Positions 8,021 through 17,703 of a stretch of DNA of 64,000 bases are shown here, in pieces. A program made the translations under genes and the position numbers. Location of the stretch: assembly GCA_002027195.1 (NCBI GenBank), contig MWJO01000008.1:62001-126000 (forward strand). Reading direction: 5' to 3'. The notes beneath the pieces were generated by a model. The model was not told the origin of the DNA. It searched no databases and saw nothing but the letters and a program-made list of their open reading frames with translations. Every line of letters begins with the position of its first letter. Position 1 is the stretch's first letter. Source of the DNA: Streptomyces sp. GKU 895. Lineage in GTDB: Bacteria; Actinomycetota; Actinomycetes; Streptomycetales; Streptomycetaceae.

Positions 8021-8887
8021 TCAACGCCGTTCCACCACGTGGGCGCTGTGCGCGGCCCAGTCCAGGATCTGCACGGCCGACCCGGCGGCCTCCAGGCCGC
8101 GACAGCGGGCGTGGTGGCGGCGGGCGATGCCGTCGAGGTCGAGGTGGGCGCCGAAGGCGGGGTGGGCGGCCAACCGGCGGGCGTACGCCCACAGTTCGGG
8201 ATGGTCGGCGATCCGCTGCACGGCGGAGGCGTCCAGATGATGGCGGTGCACGGTGTCGAGCTGGACGAGCGTGACCCACAACTCGACGTCGGCCGCGGTG
8301 ATCTGATCGCGAATCAGGTATGCGCGTCCGACGAGCCAGCGGTCCAGCGAGCCGAGGGTCTCCAGCAGCTTGTCGAGCGCGGCCGGGTCGCCGCCGGCCG
8401 ATCCGGCGTTCTGGGCGGCCCGCTCGATGCCGTCCGCGCACAGCCGCTCGACGGCCTCGGTCTCCGACTCCGCGCCGCACGGGTACAGCGCCGCGCGGCC
8501 GCCGCCGAAGTGCCGGGCCAGGTCGCGGGTGATGTCCGGGGCGTGGGTGCTGACGATGCGGCCCGACCAGTCGTCGCTGAGGACCGGCCCGGCGGCCGCC
8601 CCGGTGTAGCGGTGCGCGCTCGCCTCGTACAGCGGGCGCAGTGCGGAGTGTCCGCCGTCGGGACAGTCGGGGACGGCGTCCAGGAAGGTCACGGGGCAGG
8701 CCTCGGCGAGGCCGAGCAGGCTGTGCGCGACGGCGATGCGCAGGCCGTCGGGACATGCGGTCGACAGGTGCAGGCGGTAGCGGCGGGGCACGGCGTAGTG
8801 CCCGCTGCGCGCGTCCCGGCCGATCCGGCCCCGGAACGCGGGGGTGGACTGCGTGGTCGGGACGGGGGCGAGCGGTGTGACGGACAT
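8021..8887 (-). CDS. GST C-terminal-domain protein (Xi/glutathionyl-hydroquinone-reductase-like)
   Basis: A 288-residue protein whose C-terminal half has the helical GST fold (AALDKLLETLGSLDRWLVGR, then LIRDQITAADVELWVTLVQL). The N-terminal half carries YRLHLSTACPDGLRIAVAH, which resembles the CPWAHR-type catalytic Cys region of Xi-class enzymes but with CPDG. Streptomyces uses mycothiol rather than glutathione, so its thiol partner is uncertain. ATG 8887 has GGGGAGA upstream. The leader-like HIDLQRV motif upstream links it to the sulfur genes, but it is separated from them by the transporter operon's leader. Confidence 0.75.
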   Translation of the reverse strand: MSVTPLAPVPTTQSTPAFRGRIGRDARSGHYAVPRRYRLHLSTACPDGLRIAVAHSLLGLAEACPVTFLDAVPDCPDGGHSALRPLYEASAHRYTGAAAGPVLSDDWSGRIVSTHAPDITRDLARHFGGGRAALYPCGAESETEAVERLCADGIERAAQNAGSAGGDPAALDKLLETLGSLDRWLVGRAYLIRDQITAADVELWVTLVQLDTVHRHHLDASAVQRIADHPELWAYARRLAAHPAFGAHLDLDGIARRHHARCRGLEAAGSAVQILDWAAHSAHVVERR

Positions 8888-9032
8888 GGATCTCCCCGGG
8901 GATGGGCGCGCGGACGTACGCGCGGCGGAAGCGACGTCGGGCCAGATAGGAGGGGCGCGGCCGTGCGAGGCGGCACGGCGGACGCGACGGGGACGGCGAC
9001 CGGGTCGAGCCGCGGGCGCGGATGGCGCTGCA

Positions 9033-9128
9033 GACGCGCTGGAGGTCGATGTGCCGGCGGGAGGTGAGAAGAGGCGACGGCCGAGACGTGCGGCTCACGC
9101 GACCGTCGGCCGGTTCAAGGCGCCCCAT
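9033..9128 (-). promoter_or_regulatory. Leader-peptide-like ORF segment upstream of the GST-like gene (anomalous)
   Basis: A frame starting at ATG 9128 encodes LLTSRRHIDLQRVCSAIRAR, the same HIDLQRV signature as the leader at 3787-3855 and with nearly the same DNA. Here the Cys comes directly after HIDLQRV and there is no stop codon soon after; the frame stays open into the GST-like gene. Either the peptide end is frameshifted or the leader has diverged. The rest of the 8888-9269 gap shows no other gene. Coordinates cover only the recognisable part. Confidence 0.45.
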
Positions 9129-9269
9129 GTTTCCCTACCTGTTCACTAGGATTCCCATCTGGAGTGTCGATCGGCCGCCGCGCGACGTCAAGAGGGCGTC
9201 CACGGGCCGGTCACCGACCGGTGAAGGTCCCCTCCGGGGGCGCCCGGAGATCCCGTACGCTGACGCCCC

Positions 9270-9557
9270 ATGGAACTGGTCTTCACCGGTCGGGTGATCG
9301 AATGGCGCGGCCCGGCGCCGTACTACTTCGTCCCCGTGCCGGACGAGGAGTCCGCCGACATCCGTGAGGTGGCGACGGCGGCCTCGTACGGCTGGGGGGT
9401 GATCCCGGTCGAGGCGAGCATCGGCGAGACCGCCTTCACCACGTCGCTCTTCCCGAAGGACGGCGGCTATCTTCTGCCGCTCAAGGCAGCCGTCCGGGGA
9501 CCCAGGAGCCTCACGACCGACGACGAGGTGACCGTCCGGATGACCGTCGTCCTGTGA
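9270..9557 (+). CDS. DUF1905 domain-containing protein
   Basis: A 95-residue small beta-barrel protein matching the DUF1905 pattern: FTGRVIEWRGPAPYYFVPVP at the N-terminus, then GWGVIPVEASIGETAFTTSL and a KDGGYLLPLKAAVR segment. No biochemical function is established for the family. A TACGCT hexamer ends nine bases before the ATG, so the mRNA is probably leaderless or nearly so. It converges with the oxidoreductase at 9570-10433, twelve bases from its stop. Confidence 0.88.
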   Translation: MELVFTGRVIEWRGPAPYYFVPVPDEESADIREVATAASYGWGVIPVEASIGETAFTTSLFPKDGGYLLPLKAAVRGPRSLTTDDEVTVRMTVVL

Positions 9558-9569
9558 CCGGGGGACGGC

Positions 9570-10433
9570 TCACGCGATGGCTTCGGCCAGCAGGTCGATC
9601 TGGTCCAGCCCCGACCCGGTCGGTACGAAGATGAGCTCGTCGCAGCCGGCCGCCTCGAACGCGGCGACGTACTGCGTGACCATCTCCGGGCTCACCGCCG
9701 CGCTCCCCGCGACCTGCTGGGCGACGTCGCCGAGGAAGCCGTAGTAGTCGAGCAGATAGCCGTCCGCCTGGGCACGGGCGTCGGGGCCCAGGCCGAAGTA
9801 GGCCAGGGACAGCTTGCGCGGTGAGCCCGCCCGGCCCGCCTTCTGCCAGGCCGCGTCGACGCCGGCCGCGGCCTCGGCGAACATGTCCGGCGTGCCGCCG
9901 CCCATGATCCAGCCGTCGGCGAACTCGGCGACCCGCCGGAAACTGGCCTCGCTGCCGCCGCCGAGGATCAGTTCCGGACCGCCCTCGCGCACCGGCCGCG
10001 GCCCGATCGCGCCGGCGAACCCGCGCTCCTCCCCCGCCCACACCCGTTTCAGCTCCCCGAGCTGCTCCTCGAACCGGCGCCCCCGGCCCTTGGTGGAGAG
10101 CCCGCTGGCCTCGTAGTCGTCGTCGCGTCCGCCCAGCCCGAGGCCGAGCACGAACCGGCCCCCCGATATTCGTTCCAGCGAGGCCGCCTGCTTGGCGAGC
10201 AGCGCGGGGTTCGTGTACAGCGGCGTGAGCAGCACGCTGGTCGTCAGCCGGATGCGGCTGGTCACCGCGGCGGCGGCGGTGAGGGCGATGAGCTCCTCGT
10301 AACCGCCGTACACCAGGCGTCCGATGGTGCCGAGGGTGCTGAACCCGGCGTCTTCCGCGCGCTTCGCCCAGTCGAGGAGGGTCTGTGCCTCGGTGCCGGG
10401 CACCGTGTTGGGAAGGCCGATCCCGATGTCCAT
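9570..10433 (-). CDS. LLM-class oxidoreductase (F420-dependent type)
   Basis: A 287-residue luciferase-like protein, shorter than the sulfur-operon enzymes. It opens with MDIGIGLPNTVPGTEAQTLL, followed by LLAKQAASLERISGGRFVLG and GLGGRDDDYEASGL; this layout is usual for F420-dependent oxidoreductases of actinomycetes. No specific substrate can be assigned. It is transcribed alone, away from the chitinase promoter. ATG 10433 begins at the conserved MDIGIGLP motif. Confidence 0.85.
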   Translation of the reverse strand: MDIGIGLPNTVPGTEAQTLLDWAKRAEDAGFSTLGTIGRLVYGGYEELIALTAAAAVTSRIRLTTSVLLTPLYTNPALLAKQAASLERISGGRFVLGLGLGGRDDDYEASGLSTKGRGRRFEEQLGELKRVWAGEERGFAGAIGPRPVREGGPELILGGGSEASFRRVAEFADGWIMGGGTPDMFAEAAAGVDAAWQKAGRAGSPRKLSLAYFGLGPDARAQADGYLLDYYGFLGDVAQQVAGSAAVSPEMVTQYVAAFEAAGCDELIFVPTGSGLDQIDLLAEAIA

Positions 10434-10557
10434 CTGCGCTCCGTTCCATGCATGGGGAACACACAGTCGCCGCCATCATGCCTCCGGTCGGGGCACTTCG
10501 GCCGAGCGGGTCGGCAAGTGGTCGGCAACTCCCTTCCCTCAAGGCTTACTTCACCCC

Positions 10558-10586
10558 TTGACGGAACTGGTCCAGACCTTTAGGTT
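10558..10586 (+). promoter_or_regulatory. Chitinase promoter with a DasR-type (dre) operator in the spacer
   Basis: A -35 TTGACG (10558-10563) and a -10 TAGGTT (10581-10586) are separated by 17 bp. The spacer holds ACTGGTCCAGACCTT (10566-10580), a close match to the dre palindrome ACTGGTCTAGACCACT bound by the GntR regulator DasR, which represses chitinolytic genes until glucosamine phosphates accumulate. The TGGTCCAGACCT core is the classical Streptomyces chitinase promoter element. The transcript would have a leader of about 80 nt. Confidence 0.85.
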
Positions 10587-10672
10587 CCGGGTCAGCAACG
10601 GGGCAGCAGACCGCCCGTGCGACGCCCGCTCACCCCCCACCCCCCATCACCCCCCTCAGGAGCGTCCCCACC

Positions 10673-11788
10673 ATGCCCTTCTCCCCTCGCGCGGCCCGAC
10701 TCCCGGTCCTCGCCGCGCTGTTCGCCGTCCTCACCGCACTGCTGACCGTGACCCCGGCGCACGCCGCGAGCGGCTCGATATCCGGGCTCGCCGGCAAGTG
10801 CGTCGACGTGGCGGGCGCGAACGCCGCGAACGGCACCGCCGTACAGCTCTACGACTGCAACGGCACCGGCGCCCAGATCTGGTCCAACTCCGGTGACGGC
10901 ACACTCCGGGCGCTCGGCAAGTGTCTGGACGTCGTCGACCGCAGCACCGCCGACGGGGCCGCCGTCCAGCTGTGGGACTGTTCGGGCAGCGCCAATCAGC
11001 AATGGGTGGTGACCGCGGCCCGCGACATCGTCAACCCGGCCGCGAACAAGTGCCTGGACGTCCGGGACAACAACAGCGCCAACGGCACCCGGCTGCAGAT
11101 CTGGACCTGCTCCGGTACGGCCAACCAGAAGTGGAACGCGCCGGCGAGCGGCGGGGGCGGCGCCCCGTCCGGGTTCGTGGTGTCCGAGGCGCAGTTCAAC
11201 CAGATGTTCCCGAACCGGAATTCGTTCTACACCTACAGCGGGCTGGTCGCGGCGCTGAGCTCCTACCCCGGCTTCGCGAACACCGGCAGTGACACCGTGA
11301 AGAAGCAGGAGGCGGCCGCCTTCCTCGCCAACGTCAACCACGAGACCGGCGGTCTGGTGTACGTCGTCGAGCAGAACACCGCCAACTACCCGCACTACTG
11401 CGACTGGAGCCAGTCGTACGGCTGCCCGGCCGGCCAGGCCGCCTACTACGGTCGCGGCCCCATCCAGCTCAGCTGGAACTTCAACTACAAGGCGGCCGGG
11501 GACGCGTTGGGCCTGGATCTCCTCAACAACCCCTGGCTGGTGCAGAACGACGCCTCCGTGGCCTGGAGGACCGGCCTGTGGTACTGGAACACCCAGTCCG
11601 GCCCCGGCACCATGACCCCGCACAACGCCATGGTCAACCAGGCCGGCTTCGGCCAGACGATCCGCTCCATCAACGGCTCCCTGGAGTGCGACGGCAGGAA
11701 CCCGGCGCAGGTGCAGAGCCGCGTCGACGCCTACAACCGGTTCACCTCGATCCTCGGCGTCTCGCCGGGCGGTAACCTCTACTGCTGA
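10673..11788 (+). CDS. Secreted GH19 chitinase with N-terminal ricin-type lectin domain
   Basis: A 371-residue secreted enzyme that should hydrolyse chitin. A Sec signal peptide ends at about residue 31 (VTPAHA). Residues about 34-160 are a ricin B-type trefoil with repeated CLDV and QIW/QQW motifs. Residues about 170-371 are the family-19 catalytic domain with the HETGG motif (Glu near residue 224) and YYGRGPIQLSWNFNYKAAG. AGGAG precedes ATG 10673. The lectin module replaces the chitin-binding domains usual in Streptomyces GH19 enzymes and may target fungal or cell-wall glycans. The gene is the first of an operon with the NPP1 gene and is controlled by the dre promoter. Confidence 0.95.
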   Translation: MPFSPRAARLPVLAALFAVLTALLTVTPAHAASGSISGLAGKCVDVAGANAANGTAVQLYDCNGTGAQIWSNSGDGTLRALGKCLDVVDRSTADGAAVQLWDCSGSANQQWVVTAARDIVNPAANKCLDVRDNNSANGTRLQIWTCSGTANQKWNAPASGGGGAPSGFVVSEAQFNQMFPNRNSFYTYSGLVAALSSYPGFANTGSDTVKKQEAAAFLANVNHETGGLVYVVEQNTANYPHYCDWSQSYGCPAGQAAYYGRGPIQLSWNFNYKAAGDALGLDLLNNPWLVQNDASVAWRTGLWYWNTQSGPGTMTPHNAMVNQAGFGQTIRSINGSLECDGRNPAQVQSRVDAYNRFTSILGVSPGGNLYC

Positions 11789-11803
11789 CAAGGAGCCGCG
11801 ATC

Positions 11804-12562
11804 ATGCCCAAGTTGAGACCGCTCGCCTCGGCCCTCCTCGCCGCCCTGGCCCTCGTCGTGACCGTCCCCACGTCCGCCCACGCGAACGTCCTGACCCTGC
11901 TCCCGCAGAACGCCGACGGCCTGGAGCAGACGTTCTCCCCGGCCTACGACTACGACGGCGACGGCTGCTACGCGACCGCCGCGATCGGCGCCGACGGCAC
12001 CCTCAACCCCGGTCTGAAGCTGGGCGGCGACGTCAACGGCCACTGCCACGACTACGCCCAGCTCGCCAACGCCAACACCTACTCGCGGGCGAAGTGCAAC
12101 AACGGCTGGTGCGCGGTGATGTACGCCAGCTACTTCGAGAAGGACCAGGCCACCCTCGGCCCGGCGGCCATCGGGCACCGGCACGACTGGGAACACGTCG
12201 TGGTGTGGATCAGCGGTGACCAGGTCCAGTACGTGTCCGTGTCCCAGCACAGCGGCTACCAGGTGGCCGCGCGCTCGTCGGTCCGCTTCGACGGCACGCA
12301 CCCGAAGATCGTCTACCACAAGGACGGTGTGTCCACCCACTGCTTCCGCTTCGCGGGCGGCAATGACGAGCCGCCGGAGAACGTCACGGGCGGCTGGTTC
12401 TTCCCCCGCCTGGTCGGCTGGAACGGCTACCCGGCCGGCTACCGCGACAAGCTCCTGAGCGCGGACTTCGGCTCGGCCACCCTCAAGATCGACGACGGTG
12501 ACTTCCAGTACGCCCTCGGCATCTCCAAGCCGTCCGGCATCCCCTTCGACCCGAACGCCTGA
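11804..12562 (+). CDS. Secreted NPP1 (necrosis-inducing / NLP) family protein
   Basis: A 252-residue secreted protein with a signal peptide ending at about residue 27 (SAHA). The NLP hallmark GHRHDWEHVVVWI is at about 124-136, very close to the canonical GHRHDWE heptapeptide that binds the metal and underlies membrane damage in plant-pathogen toxins. It begins 15 bp after the chitinase stop with AAGGAG upstream, so the two are probably co-transcribed. In Streptomyces such proteins are of unknown role; action on plant or fungal material is inferred. Confidence 0.92.
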   Translation: MPKLRPLASALLAALALVVTVPTSAHANVLTLLPQNADGLEQTFSPAYDYDGDGCYATAAIGADGTLNPGLKLGGDVNGHCHDYAQLANANTYSRAKCNNGWCAVMYASYFEKDQATLGPAAIGHRHDWEHVVVWISGDQVQYVSVSQHSGYQVAARSSVRFDGTHPKIVYHKDGVSTHCFRFAGGNDEPPENVTGGWFFPRLVGWNGYPAGYRDKLLSADFGSATLKIDDGDFQYALGISKPSGIPFDPNA

Positions 12563-12576
12563 GGGCGACATCGTGA

Positions 12577-12608
12577 GGGGCCCCGCGCGCTTTCGCCCGC
12601 GAGGCCCC
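12577..12608. terminator. GC-rich hairpin between convergent NPP1 and M15-like genes
   Basis: GGGGCCCCGCGCGC, a short TTTC loop and GCCCGCGAGGCCCC can fold into an imperfect hairpin just after the NPP1 stop and before the opposing gene. Position between convergent genes suggests a bidirectional terminator. Confidence 0.5.
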
Positions 12609-12641
12609 CCCGTCCCGCCGCTCGACGGCCCCCTGCCGGTG

Positions 12642-13276
12642 TCAGCGCCCAAAGTGAGCGTCCCCGCCCCCTGGCCCGGTTTGTCCTCCCAGCCGCGGAT
12701 CCTGGCCGCGAGCCGCTTCAGGCGCGCGTCCGAGGGGGGTACGTCGATCTGGAAGTGGGACTCGTTCGGACGGCGGAAGTCCCCACCCCAGGCCACCACG
12801 TCCTGGCACTCCTCGAGGATGTCGCGGACCGTCGCGAGTTGGTGGGGGAAGAGACCGCCCTCGGCACCGTCCGGGTACCAGGTCGGGCGGATCGCGACCG
12901 CGGTCCCCGAGGCGTGGTTGGTCGCGTGGCCCTTCAGTGTGCCGTCCGCGGGGCGGAAGCCGATCACCTCCCCGTCGACGAGGGTGTCGATCTCGTAGTG
13001 GTAGCGGCGGATGACGTGGATGAGCACGGTGGCGGCCTCGCCGAGGCGCAGGGCCACGGACACCGAACTGCCCGGCACCTGACGGGTCCAGATGGCTCCC
13101 GACTCGTCGGCGTCCGCTTCGATCGACCAGCCGTTCGCACTGGATACGGGCTCGGTGCCGGACGACGCGGCCGCCGGGGAGGGGACCGCGAGGGTCGCGA
13201 GGCCCGCCGCCGCGGTCAGACCGACTCCCGTGCGCAGTACGCAACGGCGCGGCAGACGTGGGGATGAGACGGTCAT
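12642..13276 (-). CDS. Secreted M15-like (D-Ala-D-Ala carboxypeptidase-like) protein, 3' end frameshifted
   Basis: About 210 residues with a twin-arginine-like signal (RRCVLRTGVGLTAAAGLATL). The mature part has GHATNHASGTAVAIRPTWYP and a tail CQDVVAWGGDFRRPNESHFQ, resembling the metal-ligand regions of M15/VanY-like peptidases (SxHxxGxAxD and HxH types), but the ligands are incomplete, so activity is doubtful. As written the frame has no stop and runs on antisense to the NPP1 and chitinase genes. One extra G in the run at about 12670-12676 would restore a stop at 12642, which I take as the true end. Confidence 0.62.
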
Positions 13277-13298
13277 GCCTGTCCTTTCTGAGGGGGTG

Positions 13299-15509
13299 TC
13301 ACAGACCGCGCAGGGGCGCGTTGTACTTCTCGAACACCCGGTGGAGGCCGAGCATCGCGGTGCCGTAGGCGTCAGCCCGCCCTTCGGTGTCATTGCCGTT
13401 GTAGCGGGCCAGGGTGCGGCGGGTGTCCTCGTCGCCCGTGAACATGGACGGCCGGGGCACGCCGACGTCGTTGGCGCCCTCGATCAGGACCGTCGGCACG
13501 GTCCGGATGTTGTAGTCGTGGTTGTCGTGCAGTTGCTGCCAGACGTTCCACAGGTCGTTCTCGTCGGAGGGGAGCATGAGCCTGCCGCCGATCAGGCCGG
13601 CCAGGATGCAGTGGTTGCGGCCGCGGATGGCGGTGGCCGCGAAGATCTGCGCGAGACCGGTGCTGGAGTCGGTCTTCGTGCTCAGCCCCGTCCCGTCGTA
13701 GTGGTCGATGACCGCCTCGTCGCCGATGACGTCCAGGCTGTTGTACATCCGTATCTCCCAGAGCAGCGGGGCCTGGATGATGGCCTTGCGCATCTTGAAC
13801 GTGCGCGCGAGCTGGGTGACCAGCCCGTCGAAGCTCATCACCAGGTCGAACGCCTCGGTGGTAGACCGGTAGGTGAGCACCTGGGCGCCCTGGTTCCCGC
13901 CCGTCTCCGGCACGCCCATGCTGTTGAGGAGATACGACTGGACGTCCGCGAGCAGGGCGCCGCGCAGGGACATGTCCATGGTGACGTCCAGGATTCCGGT
14001 GACCTGCTCGGTGCCGTAGGTGTTCTGGCCGGCGTCACGGCCGGACACGATGTTGTTGTCGATCTCGATGAGACCGCTGTCCGCTCCCACCGAGACCGTG
14101 GAGATCTGGTCGAACGCCCAGTCGTCGGGCAGCGGATAGCCGAGGTTCCCGGAGAATCCCGTGGACATGTCGCAGACGAAACTCGCCGAGGTGTATCCCG
14201 CGGCCGCGACGCGGCTGCACACGTTGCGGGGCCCGTAGATGCCCGTCAGGTACCCCTGGCCGTGCTCGTTCATGATGTCCCGGATGCCCCGGAAGTGCGG
14301 CAGGACATGGTCGGTCACCTCGTAGTCCAGCGCGTCGAAGTCGACGGCGAAGTAGATGCGGGTGCCGGGTTTGAAGCCGTAGTACTTGGCCCGCTCGATG
14401 GCCGCGAAGGCGTCGGCGATGCCCTGCTCGCGGCGGAAGTAGGCCGCCTCCCCGCCCCAGGTCTGGTAGATCGGGAAGCAGCTCAGTCCGTGGGCGGCCA
14501 TCCGGCTCAGCTCACCGATCTTGATCTTCTTGTCGAGTGAGGTGCCCGGGACGTTGGACAGGTAGCGGCCCACGATCTGGTATCCCGCGTCCCTGAGCGC
14601 CACCGCCCGCGCTTCGGTGACCTCGGTGACGCAGTCGGCCGCGGTCCCCCTGCGGGTGGCGTCACCGGTGGACACCAGCAGCGAGGCCCAGGTCTGGAAG
14701 TCCCCGCGGCCGGTGACCGGGAGCTTCGCGAAGTTCTGGAAGCTGCGCACGCGGTCGGCCAGGCCGGCGTCGAAACGGCTGTCGAAGGACACCCCGACGC
14801 GCTTGTTGAAGATCATCGCGGCGGTGAAGAGACTCACCCACGTCCCCGACGAGCCCTCCGACAGCAGGTTGTTCCTGATGCCCTGCTGGGTGCCGGGGCC
14901 GAAGACCCCGTTCGCGACGTCGTCGCTCATGCCGATCTCGTACTGGATCGCGAACATGAGCGCCCTCTGCACGTCCCGTGAGAAGTGCCCGTCGCACGGC
15001 ACGATGAAGAAGTTGCGGCGGCCGACATAACGGCCGTTCAACCACTGCTGCACCGCGCGGGTCAGGTCGCTGCCGCCCTCGATGACGACATACGCGTCCA
15101 TGGTGAGCAGCGCCTTGAACACCTTGGGCGCCACACCGTCCGGGAAGACGCCGCCGACGCCCATGTTCTGCGTCAGCTCACGCACCGAGGCCGCGACGGA
15201 GCCGTTGTACGTGCCGTCGATGCCGCCGCCGTCGTAGCCCTTGCAGTACAGGGCCGACTGCACGATCTTGAGGATCTTCTCGTGCCGGGTGCCCGCGTTG
15301 ATGACGGGGTGGCGGGCCTGGAGTGTGACGAGCGTCGTCGGGCCGAAGTTGTCGGACAGGGAGGTGATGCCCAGCTCGTACTGGAGCGCCCGGGTCAGCG
15401 CGAACATGACGGCCCAGCCGGTGCGGCCGTTCTCCTCGACCTTCGGGATTCCGGCGACGTCGTAGGAGTTGATGAACTTCTGTGCCTCGATGACCATGTG
15501 GTCGGCCAC
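13299..15509 (-). CDS. DUF1906 (glycoside-hydrolase-like) protein with peptidoglycan-binding-like repeats, no signal peptide
   Basis: A 736-residue protein. The N-terminal third contains two or three helical modules like peptidoglycan-binding domains (FGPTTLVTLQARHPV, GVFGPGTQQGIRNNLLSEGS, then FQNFAKLPVTGRGDFQTWAS). The middle is the Rv2525c-like glycoside hydrolase-like domain: AGYQIVGRYLSNVPGTSLDK, RIYFAVDFDALDYEVTDHVL, and YLTGIYGPRNVC. The C-terminal 200 residues are unassigned. GTG 15509 has AAAGGAC upstream. No signal peptide is visible although the domains suggest a cell-wall substrate. The promoter carries a CCTGAC palindrome shared with 18714-18758. Confidence 0.85.
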   Translation of the reverse strand: MADHMVIEAQKFINSYDVAGIPKVEENGRTGWAVMFALTRALQYELGITSLSDNFGPTTLVTLQARHPVINAGTRHEKILKIVQSALYCKGYDGGGIDGTYNGSVAASVRELTQNMGVGGVFPDGVAPKVFKALLTMDAYVVIEGGSDLTRAVQQWLNGRYVGRRNFFIVPCDGHFSRDVQRALMFAIQYEIGMSDDVANGVFGPGTQQGIRNNLLSEGSSGTWVSLFTAAMIFNKRVGVSFDSRFDAGLADRVRSFQNFAKLPVTGRGDFQTWASLLVSTGDATRRGTAADCVTEVTEARAVALRDAGYQIVGRYLSNVPGTSLDKKIKIGELSRMAAHGLSCFPIYQTWGGEAAYFRREQGIADAFAAIERAKYYGFKPGTRIYFAVDFDALDYEVTDHVLPHFRGIRDIMNEHGQGYLTGIYGPRNVCSRVAAAGYTSASFVCDMSTGFSGNLGYPLPDDWAFDQISTVSVGADSGLIEIDNNIVSGRDAGQNTYGTEQVTGILDVTMDMSLRGALLADVQSYLLNSMGVPETGGNQGAQVLTYRSTTEAFDLVMSFDGLVTQLARTFKMRKAIIQAPLLWEIRMYNSLDVIGDEAVIDHYDGTGLSTKTDSSTGLAQIFAATAIRGRNHCILAGLIGGRLMLPSDENDLWNVWQQLHDNHDYNIRTVPTVLIEGANDVGVPRPSMFTGDEDTRRTLARYNGNDTEGRADAYGTAMLGLHRVFEKYNAPLRGL

Positions 15510-15627
15510 GCTGTGTCCTTTCACGCGCGCCTGGGCGCAGACGATGGGGGTCGGCTCCGTCGTGGGTCGTGTCTGCGAGGCCGCGTCAGCAGCGCGGGAC
15601 GCCGTCGATCCAGTGGGACGTGGGCTG

Positions 15628-15671
15628 AACCTAACGAGGCCGCGGTTGCCGTGGTCCTGACAAATGTCAGG
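15628..15671 (-). promoter_or_regulatory. Promoter with CCTGACA...TGTCAGG operator (copy A)
   Basis: On the minus strand, CCTGACATTTGTCAGG (15671-15656) is followed by ACC and, 22 bp after the palindrome, by a -10-like TAGGTT (15633-15628). The same arrangement occurs before the secreted-protein unit at 18.8 kb. The palindrome sits where a -35 element would be, as expected for an activator site. Confidence 0.6.
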
Positions 15672-15767
15672 GCGCGCGAGGAGACCACGGCGTCCGACCG
15701 CGTCCCCGCCCACGGTGCGGAGCTGAGGGACGCGGTCGGCGTCCGGGGTTCAGGCCCCGGCCGGGTC

Positions 15768-17472
<1,705 letters not shown>

Positions 17473-17703
17473 GACGTTCCCCCTCGTCGTTGTCAGGGTC
17501 GCGGGGGCACAGCGATGGGCGCGGTCGGTCAGCCGCCACCGTCCCCCGGGGTCGGACACAGTCTGGGCACAGGCAGAGGCGTGCCCCAGCATTTCGAAGG
17601 ACTTCAAAACGCGTCCCGGTCGGCGGTTTTGCTCAGGTTCTTCGAAACCTTTGCCGAAACCCGTGCGTCCCAAGAGGTGGTGGCCGTCAACGGGGGGGTG
17701 CTC

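Noticed and set aside
10592..13393. A 933-codon open frame on the minus strand covering the M15-like gene and the antisense of NPP1 and chitinase
   Set aside because: Only its first fifth has protein-like sequence. The rest is the low-complexity shadow expected opposite high-GC coding DNA, and a one-base error explains the missing stop.
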